Source: Sipunculus nudus
Lineage: Eukaryota > Annelida > Sipuncula > Golfingiida > Sipunculidae
Direction of reading: 5' to 3'
DNA length: 64,000 nucleotides
Assembly: GCA_026874595.1 (NCBI GenBank)
Contig: CM049308.1
Span: 21,491,867 to 21,555,866, forward strand
Of this stretch, positions 47,485-60,487 are shown piece after piece (positions within the stretch are counted from its first letter, which is position 1; each line of letters starts with the position of its first letter). The notes below the pieces were generated by a model. It worked only from the letters and a program-made list of their open reading frames with translations, was not told the origin of the DNA and did no database searches. The position numbers were made by a program, and so were the translations under genes.

Positions 47485-49706
47485 CCAACATATTTTGTAT
47501 ATTACAATGAGAAAACGCGGTAAGAAAGAGACAGCCTTTATGAACATTTCTGTATACATTTGATATTAAGGCTAATACCGCCCAGTAAACCCTAGAACCA
47601 AGTATGCATGCTGAGTATTGTTTACCTTGCCCTATATCAAATCCTTTTGGCTTCACCATGCTGTAGGTACACCTTGTACAGGAGTACGTGGCTAAAGGAC
47701 GGTCAATATATAGAAATGCAAGTGGGCAAGTCGAGAATTGTTATAGTATAGATAAGACACAGAAGTGGCTGAGGCCATATATGAGAAGCCAGGTGTTTAC
47801 TGCTTACACAACCGGTCCTTTAATTTAACCAATTATGTTTTATTTATATATTGATAAACTATATAATTGACCATAAATTATACTACAAGAAATAAGCTAG
47901 ATACCTGCCCCCTTCAGAACGCTACCTGACCATTAATTCACCTTAGTGTCTTATCATTCGCCCGACCTCACGTCATGTTGACACCAATTTTTATACATTA
48001 GGTGCAAGTTTGATGAGTTCTCGGGGGGGGGGGGGAGGGTGCTCTGGGGCCCCTTCTGGGGAATATAGCAGCACATGATATAATGTGACAGAGACGCATG
48101 CTTGCAGAATTATTCATCCTGATCCGGCTTACCTCTGGTCTTGATTGAAACTGTTTATTATGACGTGCAGAATGAAAACATTGATGTTAAAGCAATCTTA
48201 ATCGGGCGCACTATACACTGGTTCAGGAGCTACGTCAGATCAGCAAATATAGTCACATCAACCAAAAAGATAAGATTAAACAGACTCCATGCGCGCACAC
48301 ACAATATTATATAAACAGAGGAGAGATGTAACTGACAGATCACGAGAATTGTAAACTGAACATTCAGATTTTTGCGACCCCATGGACATTCAGGACGAGT
48401 TCGCTGCTCATAAAGAAATAAGAAGTGTCAATAAACATACATTTCATGTGTACACTGATCTACACTGAAGAATATATTTAATGAATATGCATATGCCATT
48501 CCAATGTATGTATAATAACCCTGTTGTCAATCTGAGGCTGAAAGTTTACCAACCGGTAAACCAGACGGATATACCCCGAGTTAAAGGCCAACCCTCTAGA
48601 GTATATCACTCAGAACACGCAACAGGGGTAGAAGAAATTCATATTTGAGCGTACCACGGATATAATAGTTGTAATCCGGGCGAATAAAACGTGGTCAGCA
48701 AATGGTGTTGTGTCTTACATGGCCGGCAATGTTTATCTCAAGCACAGCCAAATACATCATTGCACATGCCACAGCCATCACCGCAATCTTGATCTAACCA
48801 CATACCACAGCACTTGAAAATGACAAAATAGCAGTTCAAAAGGGCAACATATCTGAACAAAGCGGCATATTAGATTGCCACACCCAATACCATTTTAATG
48901 GATGAGATGCATCATGTCGACCAATACTTCAGATACTTGGTTTACTAGATCATAAAGACATCATAATATAAAATATAATGCACGTTTTCGGTACAACTAT
49001 TTCCTGATTGAACTAGAGAGTAGGCCTTTAACATCAGTGAACAACATGCAATGCAACAGCTTAAACGTCAGATTCAATGTCGGCTTGGAATTATGAAACA
49101 ATGAGATAATTGTGTTTGTAATAACAAATACACTAATTCAGCATTCTTAATCCGCCACATCGCGCACTATCAGAACGCCAAGTCGAAACATATTTCATGT
49201 TTGCACACACATATACACACACAAACGAGCGCACTGTCTTAATAAAATAAAAAAGTAGTTCTGCTGAAACTGGATATTTCAAGAGGCTTACAGTTTTTTT
49301 TTATACTTAGATAAGCATTGACATTTATGACATGCCCCGTGCTCATAAATGTGAGTAGTGTTTGTGTACATTACACTTCACCCGGCTGACCGACGTACAC
49401 GGCTAACCATGATAACGATCCATCCTCTTCAGTTCGCAAAGACTGGGCGGATAAGCAAACGTAAACCGTGGAACTTTTATGTATAATATGTGTGTGTTAC
49501 GTTTCACTCGGTAATATTATGTATATCACCGGGATAAGCGGAAAGGAATGGACAAACTTTTACGAAGACATCTACAAATACAATAGAAAGTTATATGTTG
49601 GACACAGACCATATAGATGAGTACTGTCCCATATAGCCCTCGAAACACTCTGTCGAGGAATGTTTTTTTTTTTATATTTACCGTTAGTATATCCCCCCCC
49701 CCCCCC
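47485..49706 (+). repeat. Flanking module X3, right of array 4
   Basis: It is collinear with module A (8449-10310): junction, anchor at about 47665-47740, poly-G at 48023-48035, GACAGAGACGCATGCTTGCA, and the final poly-C near 49693-49706. The only large difference is the 443-bp TTAA-flanked insertion at 48585-49027. Confidence 0.88.
48581..49031. mobile_element. 443-bp MITE with TTAA duplication
   Basis: The insert 48585-49027 is flanked by TTAA (48581-48584, 49028-49031). The left end is AGGCCAACCCTCTAG and the complement of the right end is AGGCCTACTCTCTAG, 13 of 15 matching. Module A has the same context with one TTAA at 9555-9558. The termini differ from those of the 33.5-kb element, so it is a second TTAA family. 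No coding frame of note. Confidence 0.93.
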
Positions 49707-51859
49707 TCTCCAAAAAAAGGTCTCGTTGTAGAAATTATGGTGCAGATATCAGGGTTTGCAGCATTCTAGCAAATTTGACCATCTCATTTCTTTTTTAGTT
49801 TTATTTGTATTTTGTTTTTCTTTCATTGGGGTGAATTCTGGAGGTTACACCATACCGAATGTGACGATCATGTTCCACTGTGGCTTTATGTTTTCGGGAG
49901 AAAGAGGCAGATGTCATGGGTTGTCACAGTTTAACTTATGGTCGCCTTTCATCTGTGTCTATTTTTAGCGAACCTGTGAGCTTATGCGTTGGTGTGGCGT
50001 CGTCTGGCGTCCGTCGTCCGTCGTCTGTACGTTAACCCATAATATCTTGAAAACGGCAAGAGTTAGCATCACGAAATTTTATGCAAAAACTTAGTCATCT
50101 AAAAAACTCATTCGGATTTTGCTTATTTTTTGGCTAACTGCATTTTCTTAGATTTTATAGAGAAAAAGTTAAATAAAAAAAATAACCTTAAAAACTTCTT
50201 CTCCGAAACTGTCAAGCCAAATTGTTCAATATTTCACAGAAATGATTCCTGGAACAATCTCTCTCAAGTTAGTTCGAATGGTTAAAGTTCGGTGATTTTT
50301 GGCCGAGTTACAGGAAGTTGAACATTGTCATCTGTCCAAAAAAGCATACTAAAATTACAGTCTCAGAAACGGCTGGAGCTATCATCACCAAGTTTTATAC
50401 CAATGTTGATCACATGAGTCATATCTGAAATTGAGGTATTGGTGGTGCCAACTGCATCGGCCGTTTTTGTACGGGGGTCATCAGTGCCCGTATCATACTG
50501 ACGGCTACAAAAAACTTCTTCTCTGAAACCATACGGCTAAACTGTTTAATATCGCACAGAAATGATCCTAGGGTAGTGCTTTCTGAAGTTTGTTATTATG
50601 GTCTCAGTTCAGTGAATTTTGGCTGAGTTATGGGAAGCTGAATTTAGTCGTATGCCATAACAGCCCATTTTAGCTCAGTGGCTACAAAGATCTTCTCCTC
50701 AAAAACCACATTAATTATCTTTAGATGTTGATAATTCAAGTTTGTTCAAATGGTTTTGGTTCAGTGATTTTTGGCTGAGTTATCGGAAGCTTAACTTGAT
50801 TTTGCTGTATTTTCCAATATGAGTTATAAACCTGCAAAATGTTTTTTGACTGACGCCACTGAGGCCAATTTGTTTATTATTTTACAAGAATAATCGCATG
50901 AATAATTCTGGTAATAATTGTCTTTTATGGTTCCAAAGAATGAATACTGGCTGAATTTTAAAGATTGAATAAGTCATTTTACCATATATCATGTTAGCTG
51001 TGTGAAGCAGATACCTCTAGCCTTGCACCAGTTTATCAGCATCTGTTACATCATGCCTCTACACATTTAGATTTCAGGTTATCTATGGTTAATATTGACA
51101 AGAATGTTTTTTAAAAGCTTTGAAAAAATATAAATTTATTATTTTAGATATTCCTCATGCCAGGCAATGTTTAAAATCACAGGTATACAGCTCTCTCTGG
51201 GTATATAAAGACGGTTGTACATTGATTATAAATTATTGGTATTCATACTCCACTTAATTCCAGATTTTGCCATCAGTGAGATGTATCTGTATTATAATTT
51301 TGCATTCATTATGCATCTGTAGTAATTTTTAGCGAACTTGTGAGCTAATACGATGGTGTGGGGGCGTCCGTCGTCTGTACGTTAACCCATACTATTTCGA
51401 AAACGACTGGAGCTAGCACCATGAAATTTAATGCAAAAAACTTGCATTCTGAAAAACTCTGCATTTCTTAGATTTTATAGAGAAAAAGCTAAAAAAAACT
51501 TTAAAAATCTTCTCCTCCAAAACGGTCAAGCCAAATTGTTCTATATTTCAAAAGAATTATCCTAGGACATGGTTCTTTCAATCATATCAGAAATATATAT
51601 GTTTCAATATAAAAAATATATTTTTTCAATTGTAACTTCTGCATTATTGCACAAAAATTATTCGTAGGTGGCCTTTGTTCAAGTTTACTTAAATGATTTT
51701 TGGCAGAATTATTGGACCTGTATCAATGAAAAGACTGCATCTTTTATTATTCTAGATATTTTGATAAAAAGTTTATGAATATGTCAGCTTAAAAAAAAAC
51801 ATTTTAGCCAAAGTCTTTCAGTATGTGTAAACAGATTAACCTCAGGCCAAGATTGTGTC
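49707..51859 (+). repeat. Two copies of a GCGTCCGTCGTC dispersed repeat, rest unassigned
   Basis: Copies start at about 49966 (TTTTTAGCGAACCTGTGAGC) and 51326 (TTTTTAGCGAACTTGTGAGC). Both carry GGCGTCCGTCGTC or GGGCGTCCGTCGTC, GTACGTTAACCCATA, GAAAACG and GCTAGCACCATGAAATTT or GTTAGCATCACGAAATTT. Downstream are several diverged TTCAGTGATTTTTGGC or TCGGTGATTTTTGGC sub-blocks at about 50300, 50615 and 50765. A 70-codon frame at 49756-49968 runs into the repeat and is not convincing. Confidence 0.65.
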
Positions 51860-52440
51860 TGTATCTTTAAATAGGTTTAGAAACTGCCAACTGTTTTAGA
51901 TTTGGCAACAGATTAAGAGTTCATTCAGTGCAGCCAAATATAGGTCAAGAGTTCTATCAGTGCAGTCAAGCACAAGGCATGTGATCACCTCATGGGTGAC
52001 ATGTGAACACCTCATGGGCTGCATGTGATCACTTCATGGGTGTCATGCCCCTCAGGGCTGCATGTGGAGCCAATCTGTGAGCTTATGCAATGGTGTGGCC
52101 ACTATTTCTGAATTGGTAACAGGCTAATGGTCAGTGTGGATCTATTTATAGCTTTGGCAGACTACCAACTGTATCAGATTAGGCAACAGGCCATGAGTTC
52201 ACTCAGTGCAGCCAGGTATAGGTCTGGAGTTCACTCAGTGCAGTAGCTTCATTCTATTTATAGCGTAGACAGATTGCCCAGTGCATCAGATTTGGCACCT
52301 AAGTTCAGCCTGGATCTATTTATAGCTTTGGCAGACTGCTAACTGTGTCATTATGCAACAGGTCAAGAGTTCACTCAGTGCAGCCATGTACAGTTCAAAA
52401 GTTCACTCAGTAGCCTGAGCCAGCAAATTTGTCACAGTTC
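51860..52440 (+). repeat. Degenerate repeats with AGTTCACTCAGTGCAG
   Basis: AGTTCACTCAGTGCAG or close variants occur about six times. GGATCTATTTATAGCTTTGG or a close variant occurs at about 52138, 52252 and 52313. Between them are variants of GGCAGACTACCAACTGT. Unit order is irregular, suggesting several rounds of duplication. Confidence 0.7.
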
Positions 52441-52556
52441 ACTCGGGGCCTTACTCATCTAAGGCAGGTCAGCCCCATGCATCAGACTCATGGTAAGTTT
52501 GATGTATTGGCCTGATATTTTGACCTGTCTATTTGTCTTGGATGGCTTTCTAGTTC

Positions 52557-52845
52557 ACAAGACAGATGTCGCCACCTACAATGACTTTTGTGCAGTGTAT
52601 GTGCCTGCTCATTTCTACAGAGGAATTTGATATATCAGCCTGAAATTAGGCATAATTATACATATCGAATAGCTTTGTCCTATACAAGACTGGTGGTGCC
52701 ACCTACAATAATTTTTGCACAGTGTGTGTCCCTGCTTATTTCTCAGAAGGGGTTTGATATATCAGTCTGAAATTGGACATATGTTTATATCTCTGATAGC
52801 TTCGTTGCATACAAGACTGGTGGTGCCAGCTACAATCATTTTTGT
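52557..52845 (+). repeat. Tandem repeat of about 125 bp, 2.3 units
   Basis: GTTCACAAGACAGATGTCGC starts a diverged first unit; ATACAAGACTGGTGGTGCCA then appears at about 52682 and 52808. TTTGATATATCAG, CTGAAATT and CATAT blocks repeat in order. Confidence 0.8.
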
Positions 52846-53507
52846 GTTGTGTGCACCAGTGCCAGAATTTTCAGCAGTGATGTTTGTGTAATTGTTTCTT
52901 ATTCAAAATGTTTAGTACTTGCATTGTTCATATACATGAGAAGTAATGGTCCAGCATTGAAGCATAATACCTGGTGTATTTCCCAATGCACAGGTTCGCA
53001 TTAGGCCTGTAGGCCATGTTTTCAGTTCTTTGGTTTTTGTGTTAAAAAGAAGGCTGGATCCGGCATTAGTTACTGGTATACGTGGGTGTCCATAGATCCT
53101 ATTTAGTATTGAAACAATCCAATTAATCTTTCCCATCAGTATTGTGTAGTTAATGGTAGAAAAACTACATTACATTAGGATCTACAGCTGGCATGGACAC
53201 ATGTTACTATAATGAGACATGGAGAACTTTTTAATTTGCTTGGCCTGTACACAAAGATAATAGTGGTTTTCTGGACGGGATCACCAGCCCTTTTTCATGA
53301 TTCTATCTGAATAGTATCATGGCTATTGAAATCCTGATGAAAACTACACGTACAGGAACTGTGTATCACTTGGATATTTTAGGAGTTAAGGAGTGTTCAA
53401 CAACGTTTAGATATATTGGGGATTTATATCTGTTCAACAATCGTCAGCGATGGTTGCCCGTGCTGTTATCTTTACTTGTGGCAGGATAGAAAACCACAGT
53501 ACAGCAA
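52846..53507. other. Spacer, no gene seen
   Basis: A 74-codon minus frame at 52912-53136 and other small frames have no recognisable features. Confidence 0.5.
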
Positions 53508-53581
53508 TGGTCAGATACATTACTACAGGTGTGGTTAACGGGTCAATGTTCAGAACAATGCTCCAGCGGAGATAAAGTGGT
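53508..53581 (+). repeat. Vestigial 39-bp array, about two units
   Basis: TGGTCAGATACATTACTACA and later CAGAACAATGCTCCAGCGGA are recognisable but decayed units of the minisatellite. They sit directly before the module junction CCAACATGTTGTGTATTACA, the same position as in arrays 1, 2, 4 and 6. Confidence 0.85.
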
Positions 53582-54040
53582 CCAACATGTTGTGTATTAC
53601 ATTGAGAAAACGCGGAAAGGAAGAGAAAGGCCTATTGAACATTTCTGCAGAGAATGTAAAAGTATAAACTTGATATTAAGGCTTATCACGCCCAGTAAAC
53701 CCAAGAACCCAGTAAGCATACTAAATGTTTGTTTTGCTCGCCTTATAGCAAGCTTTTGGCTTAATTATGCTGTATGGGCACCTTGATCAGGAAATACGTG
53801 GCTTAAAGACGGTCAATATATTAAACTGCAAGTAGACAAGTTGAGACTAGTTTTAGTATTTTTGATAAAACATAGAAGTGGCTGAGGCCATATATTAGAG
53901 GCCATGTGTCTATATCGAGGCCACGGTCACAGTGGTATTCCTTAAGATAGACCAGTTATTTCTTAATTGATAAAATATAGAAATTACCATAAAGTACAAG
54001 AATTCTAACAGATACCTGCTTCCGTCAAAACAGTACCTGA
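53582..54040 (+). repeat. Flanking module E, truncated
   Basis: Junction, GAGAAAACGCGGAAAGGAAG, anchor at about 53775-53855 (GATCAGGAAATACGTGGC, GTAGACAAGTTGAGACTAG), then GGCCACGGTCACAGTGGTAT. It breaks off near 54040, where the CAGCTGAC-bounded dispersed repeat begins. Confidence 0.82.
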
Positions 54041-55293
54041 CCATTTTTGTTTTTAGCTCAGCTGACTGAAAGACAGCAGAGCTATAGCGATAACTCTTGT
54101 CCGTCGTCCCACCAGCCGTGCGGCCGTCTGTCAGGTCGTCTCTTAACAAGGCACAAATCGTAACCGTTAGAAACTTCTTACTGTACATCCTAGGAGTCCC
54201 ATGGAAAATCTCCATGGAAACCTGAAATTAGGTCTCTGTTATTCATATCCTCAGAGCTATTGGGTTTAGAAATACCCTCCCCCCTCAAATAATTAAAATA
54301 TGATACAAAACTCAAGTATATGAACAACTAATGCATTGATCACCATGATTCTTTGCATGCATATTGATCATGGGGTGTTTCATCACTTCCTGCAGACTGG
54401 TGGCACCACCTGAATTTTTTCCCAATTTATACCATTTTTTCTCTATTTTTGAGACCTTCAAGGATGTGGTTGCCTGTTAACAGGGCACAAATGGTTAAAA
54501 TTGGACCTAGAATCTTCTAACTTGACATCCAAGGAGGGCCATGAAATATCTTCAGGGAAACTTGAAATTAGGTCTCTCTTACTTATATCCTCTGAGCTAT
54601 GGAGATCAGAATTACCCCCCCCCCCCGAATAATTAAAAATTTACCTCAAAAGCTCAACTGATGTATTGGTCACCATGACTCTTTGCATGCATATTCATCA
54701 AGGACTGTTCATCAGTTCCTGCAGACTGGTGGCTAACCCTAACCTTGATTTTTTCTTTTCGCAATTTTAGGGCACAAATTGTAACAATTGCACTTAGAAT
54801 CTTTCTAACTTGACATCCAGGGAGGTCCATGAAAAAATCTCCTTGGAAACCTAAATTAGGTCTCTGTTAACCATACCCTCTGGCCTATGCTTAAGTTCAA
54901 AGGGGTACCACCTACATACAAAATTTGGCTTTGAAAAAATTCCTTTTGTGAATGTTTTCCTAGTCACCTGAGCGTAATGACCCCTGGCTCACTTGTTTAG
55001 GTTTTCCGCTTCCTTGCATTTTATGTATAAATATATACTATTTATTGATCACTCTATTGGCTGAAAGCTATATGTAAACATCTGTGAGTCGTGCGAAACA
55101 GGAATATTTAGATCAATGCCTTTATTAAAGGACAGGGTCATGGCACCATTTAAACCATCCCGGGGCTGCATTTAGTCTGGAAGAATAATTTATACAAAGG
55201 GGGCACATCGCGAAGTATAAAGTACAGAACTTTTATTTTTAATCTTTGTCCCTTAATTTTCCTGAACAATGATGCCACCCTGCCATTTTACCT
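54041..55293 (-). repeat. Dispersed repeat, and start of copy Y
   Basis: 54050-54350 starts TTTTTAGCTCAGCTGACTGA and carries a GTCCGTCGTCCCACC block, one unit of the family described at 32355. From about 54353 it is the partner of 38160-39126, with a poly-C run near 54615. No gene. Confidence 0.7.
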
Positions 55294-56274
55294 CGGTCAG
55301 TGGTCAGATATCTTGGTCCGGTGGTGGGGAGGTGGTCAGTGGTCAGATACATTGGTCCGGTAGTTGGAAAGTGGTCAGTGGTCAGATACATTGGTCTGGC
55401 AGTGGGGAAGTGGTCAGTGGTCAGATACATTGGTCCGGTTGTGGGGAAGTGGTCAATGATCAGATACATTGGTCCGGTAGTGGGGAAGTGGTCAGTGATC
55501 AGATACATTGGTCAAGCGATGATGAAGTGGTCGGCCGGGTCAGATGCATAGGTCCAGTGGTAAAAAATTGGTCAGTGGTCAGACGCATTGGTCAAGCAGT
55601 AGGGAAGTGGTAACTAGTCAGATATATTGGTCAAGCGATGGGAAAGTGGTCCGTGGTCAGACACTTAGGTCCAGTGGTGGGGAATTGGTCGGTGAACAGA
55701 TATACTGGTCGAGTGGTCAGTGGTCAGATACATGTGTCCATCCGTGGGCAAATGGTCAGTGGTCAGAAACATTAGTCCCGCGGTTGGGAAGTGTTGAAGT
55801 GTCAGATATACTGCAGAGCTGTGTTAAAGTGGGAAGTGGTCAATGACATTGGTCCAGTGGTGGGGAAGTGGTCAGTGGTCAAATGCATTGGCGCAGTTGT
55901 GAGGAAGTGGTCAGTGGTCAAATTATTTGCTCCAATGGTGGGTGAAGCGGTCAGTTGTCAGATATACTGGTTTTCCGGTGTGGAAGTGGTCAGTGGTCAG
56001 AAAGATTGCTCCTGCAGTGAGAAAGGGGTTAGTGGTCAGATACATTGCTCCAGCGGTCAAGAAGTGGTCATTGGTCAAAGACATTGCTTCATTGGTGGGT
56101 CAAGTGGTAAGTGGTCAGATACGTTGGTATTGTGGTGTGGAAGTGGTCAGTGGTCAGAAAGATTGCTCCTGCAGTGAGAAAGTGGTTAATGGCCAGATAC
56201 ATTGCTCCAGCGGTCAAGGAGTGGTCATTGGTCGAAGACATTGATCAATTGGTGGGTGAAGTGGTCAGTGGTCA
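55294..56274 (+). repeat. 39-bp minisatellite array 5, about 25 units
   Basis: Partner of array 3. It has about five extra units at its left end with GGTCCGGTGGTGGGG or GGTCCGGTAGTGGGG, a variant not seen elsewhere. The 156-bp block pair is at about 55978 and 56134. Confidence 0.92.
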
Positions 56275-57387
56275 ATACCGAAAATGCCCCGTTAGGACAC
56301 ACTTGGCATCGTTCCCGATACATCAATACATTTATGATACGTAGCCATTGAGGAATTGCGTGAGAGTGATCCAGTGCGACCACTAACCAGTCGTATATGG
56401 GACCACCGTCAATTATAATATAGATAATATGAATATGCATGTCATTTAAATGGATGTATAATAACCCTGTTATCAACTTCACGGATACATCCTCCTGTAT
56501 ACCGATGGATGACTTGCAATGCAACGATAAGTTTGATTTAGTCTAAACGAACGAGCTCAGATTGAATTTCGTCTTGGATATAAGACTATGAGAGAATTGT
56601 GTATTGGCAAACACATTAATTTTAAAATTGTTCTGAATTGGGCGCATTACGCGTAAGAACATAAGTTAGAACATATTTCGTGCGTACACATAAGCACATT
56701 CACACAAAAATAAATATCTTAATAAATTGAAAAAAGTAGCGCTATATATAAAATTAGGAGTTCAAAAACATGTTATGTGATGCTTTGGTTTATAAGACCC
56801 ATTGGCATTTTATGACGTACGCCGTGCTCATAAATATGAGCAGTGGCTATAAAAACGTGGATTTTGTGTATATTATACTTTACTCATTATGCATTATACT
56901 GACAGATGTACACGAATATCCTTCATCTATGATTCGAACTTTTGTTTGCGGTCGAGCAAATCTTAAGCCATTAATAGCATATAGAAACGTACTGTCTCAT
57001 AAGCCCCCAAACAAAGCAGGCACACTGCCATCGAAGTGACGGAATGAAGTGAAAACTGCGAAGTGAAGCCAAATCCCCCCCCCCCTTCCACCCTCCCACA
57101 CACCGTCCCAAAAAAAGTGCCAGATCTATACTTCTGCTTAATTTGCACAATTAACGGAATTAGTAACACAATATGCCCATTTATTAAATAGCATTTAACA
57201 ATGTTTTTCACACCGTGGGAGGGGGACCACATTCTCCTAACATCACGCATGTCATTTGGCAGGTTCAATCGGTCCCCGTTATACAGACATTTCTGTCGGA
57301 CTCATGTTATATGAAAAGGGTTTCAACTTTCAAATTGGAATATATTTTTAATATTGGGAGGATACATGATATGAGCAGAAGGATATC
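56275..57387 (+). repeat. Flanking module Y0
   Basis: Partner of 39894-40984. It contains a poly-C site near 57077 next to an extra stretch (CAAAGCAGGCACACTGCCAT) that X lacks. No gene. Confidence 0.75.
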
Positions 57388-57520
57388 TGAATGGTCATAT
57401 GGGCTAGGAAGTGACAATTGAATGGTCAATTGGGCTAAGGAGAGACAGCAAATGGTCAGATGGGCTCAGTAGTGACAGTAGAATGATCAAATGGGCATAA
57501 GAGTGGGCAGCGACAGTAGA
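57388..57520 (+). repeat. Degenerate GAATGGTCA..TGGGC tandem, copy Y
   Basis: Partner of 40980-41110, with the same four units and a few substitutions. Confidence 0.65.
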
Positions 57521-57695
57521 AATGCGAAATGGAAAACAAATTTTCAACTCGCCAATTAACACGCATCTCTTGCATGGTAATAGTATACATGGTGTGTGAA
57601 AATTGTTTTATATATCAACATGCAGGGGAGTGTTTCATTGATAAGATAACATAATAGATATAAATGCGACAATAAATCAAAGTGTCGCCTGGTGT

Positions 57696-58010
57696 CTATT
57701 GAAAATTGTATTCTGATTGACATTCTAAGTACTGTGATCTGTAGATCCTCTGCCAACAACATTATTGAAGCAGTCTTTTCATATATTGTTACCAGTTGTG
57801 ACCTGCATCGTTACGTATAGGACAGAATGGGCTACACCTTCAAAGCAAGGCTCAGATTCCGGAGAAGAGACAATATTATTACTTTTGCACTCGGTTATTT
57901 TGAATGATGTGGATGTTATTTTAAAAGATTTCACTTTTAGTACTTCTGGATCTGAGTGGCGGTTCTAATATAGATTTAGATATTTATCCCAGAATTTTTA
58001 CCATAAATTC
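57696..58010. other. Deletion scar and Y-specific 200 bp
   Basis: Near 57700 the 1.24-kb segment 41312-42556 is missing. About 57796-57995 is present in Y but has no counterpart in X near 42645. It could be a second indel or replacement at the same locus. A 67-codon frame (57765-57968) spans it without recognisable features. Confidence 0.65.
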
Positions 58011-58239
58011 AAAATTGGTGGGACAGCTCCTCACTCTTAGGGAATATCTGACCGTAAATGCAGATGGTACTGAATGAAGGAAATTTATCAAGCAAATTAA
58101 AGATGTTTTGGTGTTCCCCAAGGAAGTGTTCTCGTCATATTAATCTTCTCTGTATGACCGTTTTCAAACTTAAAAAGAAAGTGCGTGATTCAGGTATGAT
58201 CTTGATTGTTTTATTTTTCACATAAATTTCTTGGGATTG

Positions 58240-60487
58240 TTATGCGTCCACGTCGCCTCTGGTCAGACCCCGAGTGGCAAAAGTAATTCACGCGTTAGAG
58301 AATTCTTTTCATTATTTTTGTATATACAGCCAATCAATCGACGCCCTTGCTACAAATCTGACAACAGTTTGTTCAGTTATTTACATACCTGATATTACAG
58401 GTGAAATCAAATCACATGTCGCGTATAGCATAGTATACAGGAAAGGCAGAAAGGAGTTGACAGACTTACTTGAACTCTTCTTTAGATACATTGTGAAAGT
58501 ATACCTCGGAGTTTAAGGCCAGACTGCCCCCCCCCCCCCCCCCCCGGTGAAACCCAGAACCCAGGTAACACACGCACTTCGAAGTAACCATATACTGTTG
58601 AAATGAGAAACCATTTTCTAACTCACCGTATTACATGCGACTGGTCTCACTGGTAACAGTGTTGTGGGGACACCTGGATCAGGACTACGTGGTTGAAAAG
58701 CTTTCTTTATATATATTTATACAAGTGGACAAGTTGAGACCTGTAAAAGTATTTTACATTGATAAGGCATTCAAGGGACTGAATTCCTTAAAAGAGACCC
58801 ACCCCTTTTCTCCATAATCAGGCCACGGTCACAGCGGCATTCCTTCATTCGAGCAAACTGGATCTTAAAATTTTATTTATAAATCTATAAAAGATAATTA
58901 TCTATAAATCAAAGGACAAGAATGTAATAGATATCTGCTGCCTCTAGAACGATCCCTGACCAAACACCTATACGTGTATCATTATACACTGCACCTTACG
59001 TCGTGTTGACAAACATTTCCTGACGCGATTACCAATTGTTTTAAGGATATAGGCATCGAAAGCGTACCATAGATATCAGTTTGTTTAATTAAATATATAC
59101 ATCATCCAATACACTTAAGGGGTGACAGCCGAGCAGAGACAGCCGAGATAATAACCACTCGACTATCAAAACTCCTTCGATTTCGTGGGAGATAGGGGTA
59201 TCCAAGATCTATGAACATGTAAAAGTTCAGGCCGATTCATCAAACCTCCTGAAAATGTGTGATATTGACAATATAGGCGCAGGGATGGACGATGAAATGC
59301 CAGAGATCACATCGAACTGTTAGGTACCAGTTTTCATGTGAGTCTATAATAGTTGGAGACCTCCCCGAAAAGAACGCATCGGCGGCAGCGGCGGTTCAAG
59401 CGGAACCTGCCTGAAAATAGAGTATACGGTAACCGCGAAACTTCGCTATGATGGATACAATAATTACCTCAAACAAGCTTATATCTGTTTATATGCATGT
59501 GTTATGCGAACGTTGGGAACCTTTTTGAAAAGGAAAAGTCGCTGATGCCCACACGCCAATCATAAATACACAAGCATGTTACCCGCTCTTTTGCTTATAA
59601 AAAAAGTTTCCCTTACCCATTGATTTACCTGCATGTCATTCATACAGGTAATATTAATAGGTAATACTATGTACAGGACCGGGAAGTTCGGAAAGGAATG
59701 GACAGACTTGTATGAACACATCTTCAAATACAATAGAAAGGTAAATGTTGAACATCGACCATATAGTTAAATACTGTCCAATAAGCCCCCGAGACCTATT
59801 AGGCAGACTCTGCCGAAGAATTGACAATATTTACTCATATTCACCGCGTAGTATACCCCCCCCCCCCAAAATAAATAACAGACATATACTTCTATATACT
59901 GTAAAAAATTAACTTTAACCGAAAATTCAAATTTCTTGAAACATTTGTATAGGTTCCAATCATAAAAAAGAAATGAGCCCATATATGAAATTATTTTTTT
60001 TTTTAATTTTGCACACCATTGAATCATATATGTAAATATACCATGCACATCCTTATCAGGACTACGTGACTACAAGAAGATCAATATTAAAGTACTGCAA
60101 TTGGACAAGTTGAAACTTGTGACATTATTGTTGTTGTTAAGGCATTCATAAGAGGTCTGGTGTGCATATCCAGACCACAGTTACAACTAGATATTAAAAA
60201 AAAAACGGGAAATTTGATATAAAACGCTTCATGATTTATTTACATTAACGATAACCATCGATAATTAATATTAATGTTAAAAATGACATATATATTAAAT
60301 AGATACCAACTACAGCAGTATCTGACTATCAATGTTAACCCGACCCAACGACGCGGGACACATCTACAGAGAGGTTATGTTATTACGAGTGATTTCGTTG
60401 TTTTCTCTTTAAAATCTTTCTACGCTCAGCAGCGATCCTGATACGAATCCCAATAAAAAACAGTATATGGGAGTGGATACAGGGGAT
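58240..60487 (+). repeat. Flanking modules Y1 and Y2
   Basis: Partner of 42880-45119, with anchors at about 58675-58745 and 60055-60120. The poly-C at about 58527-58545 is longer than in X. Y has an extra GGCAGCGGCGGTTCAAGCGG at about 59384 that X lacks. Confidence 0.78.

Larger units (their letters stand above)
38160..54352 (+). repeat. Segmental duplication, copy X, about 16.2 kb
   Basis: From TTGCATGCATATTGATCATG at about 38160 onward, the order and sequence match copy Y from about 54353 to the window end. Differences are small substitutions, changed homopolymers, a few array-unit changes and several indels. Because 54353 aligns to 38160, the unit would be 38160-54352 if the copies are perfectly tandem. 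The last part (48938-54352) has no partner inside the window to confirm this. Confidence 0.85.
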
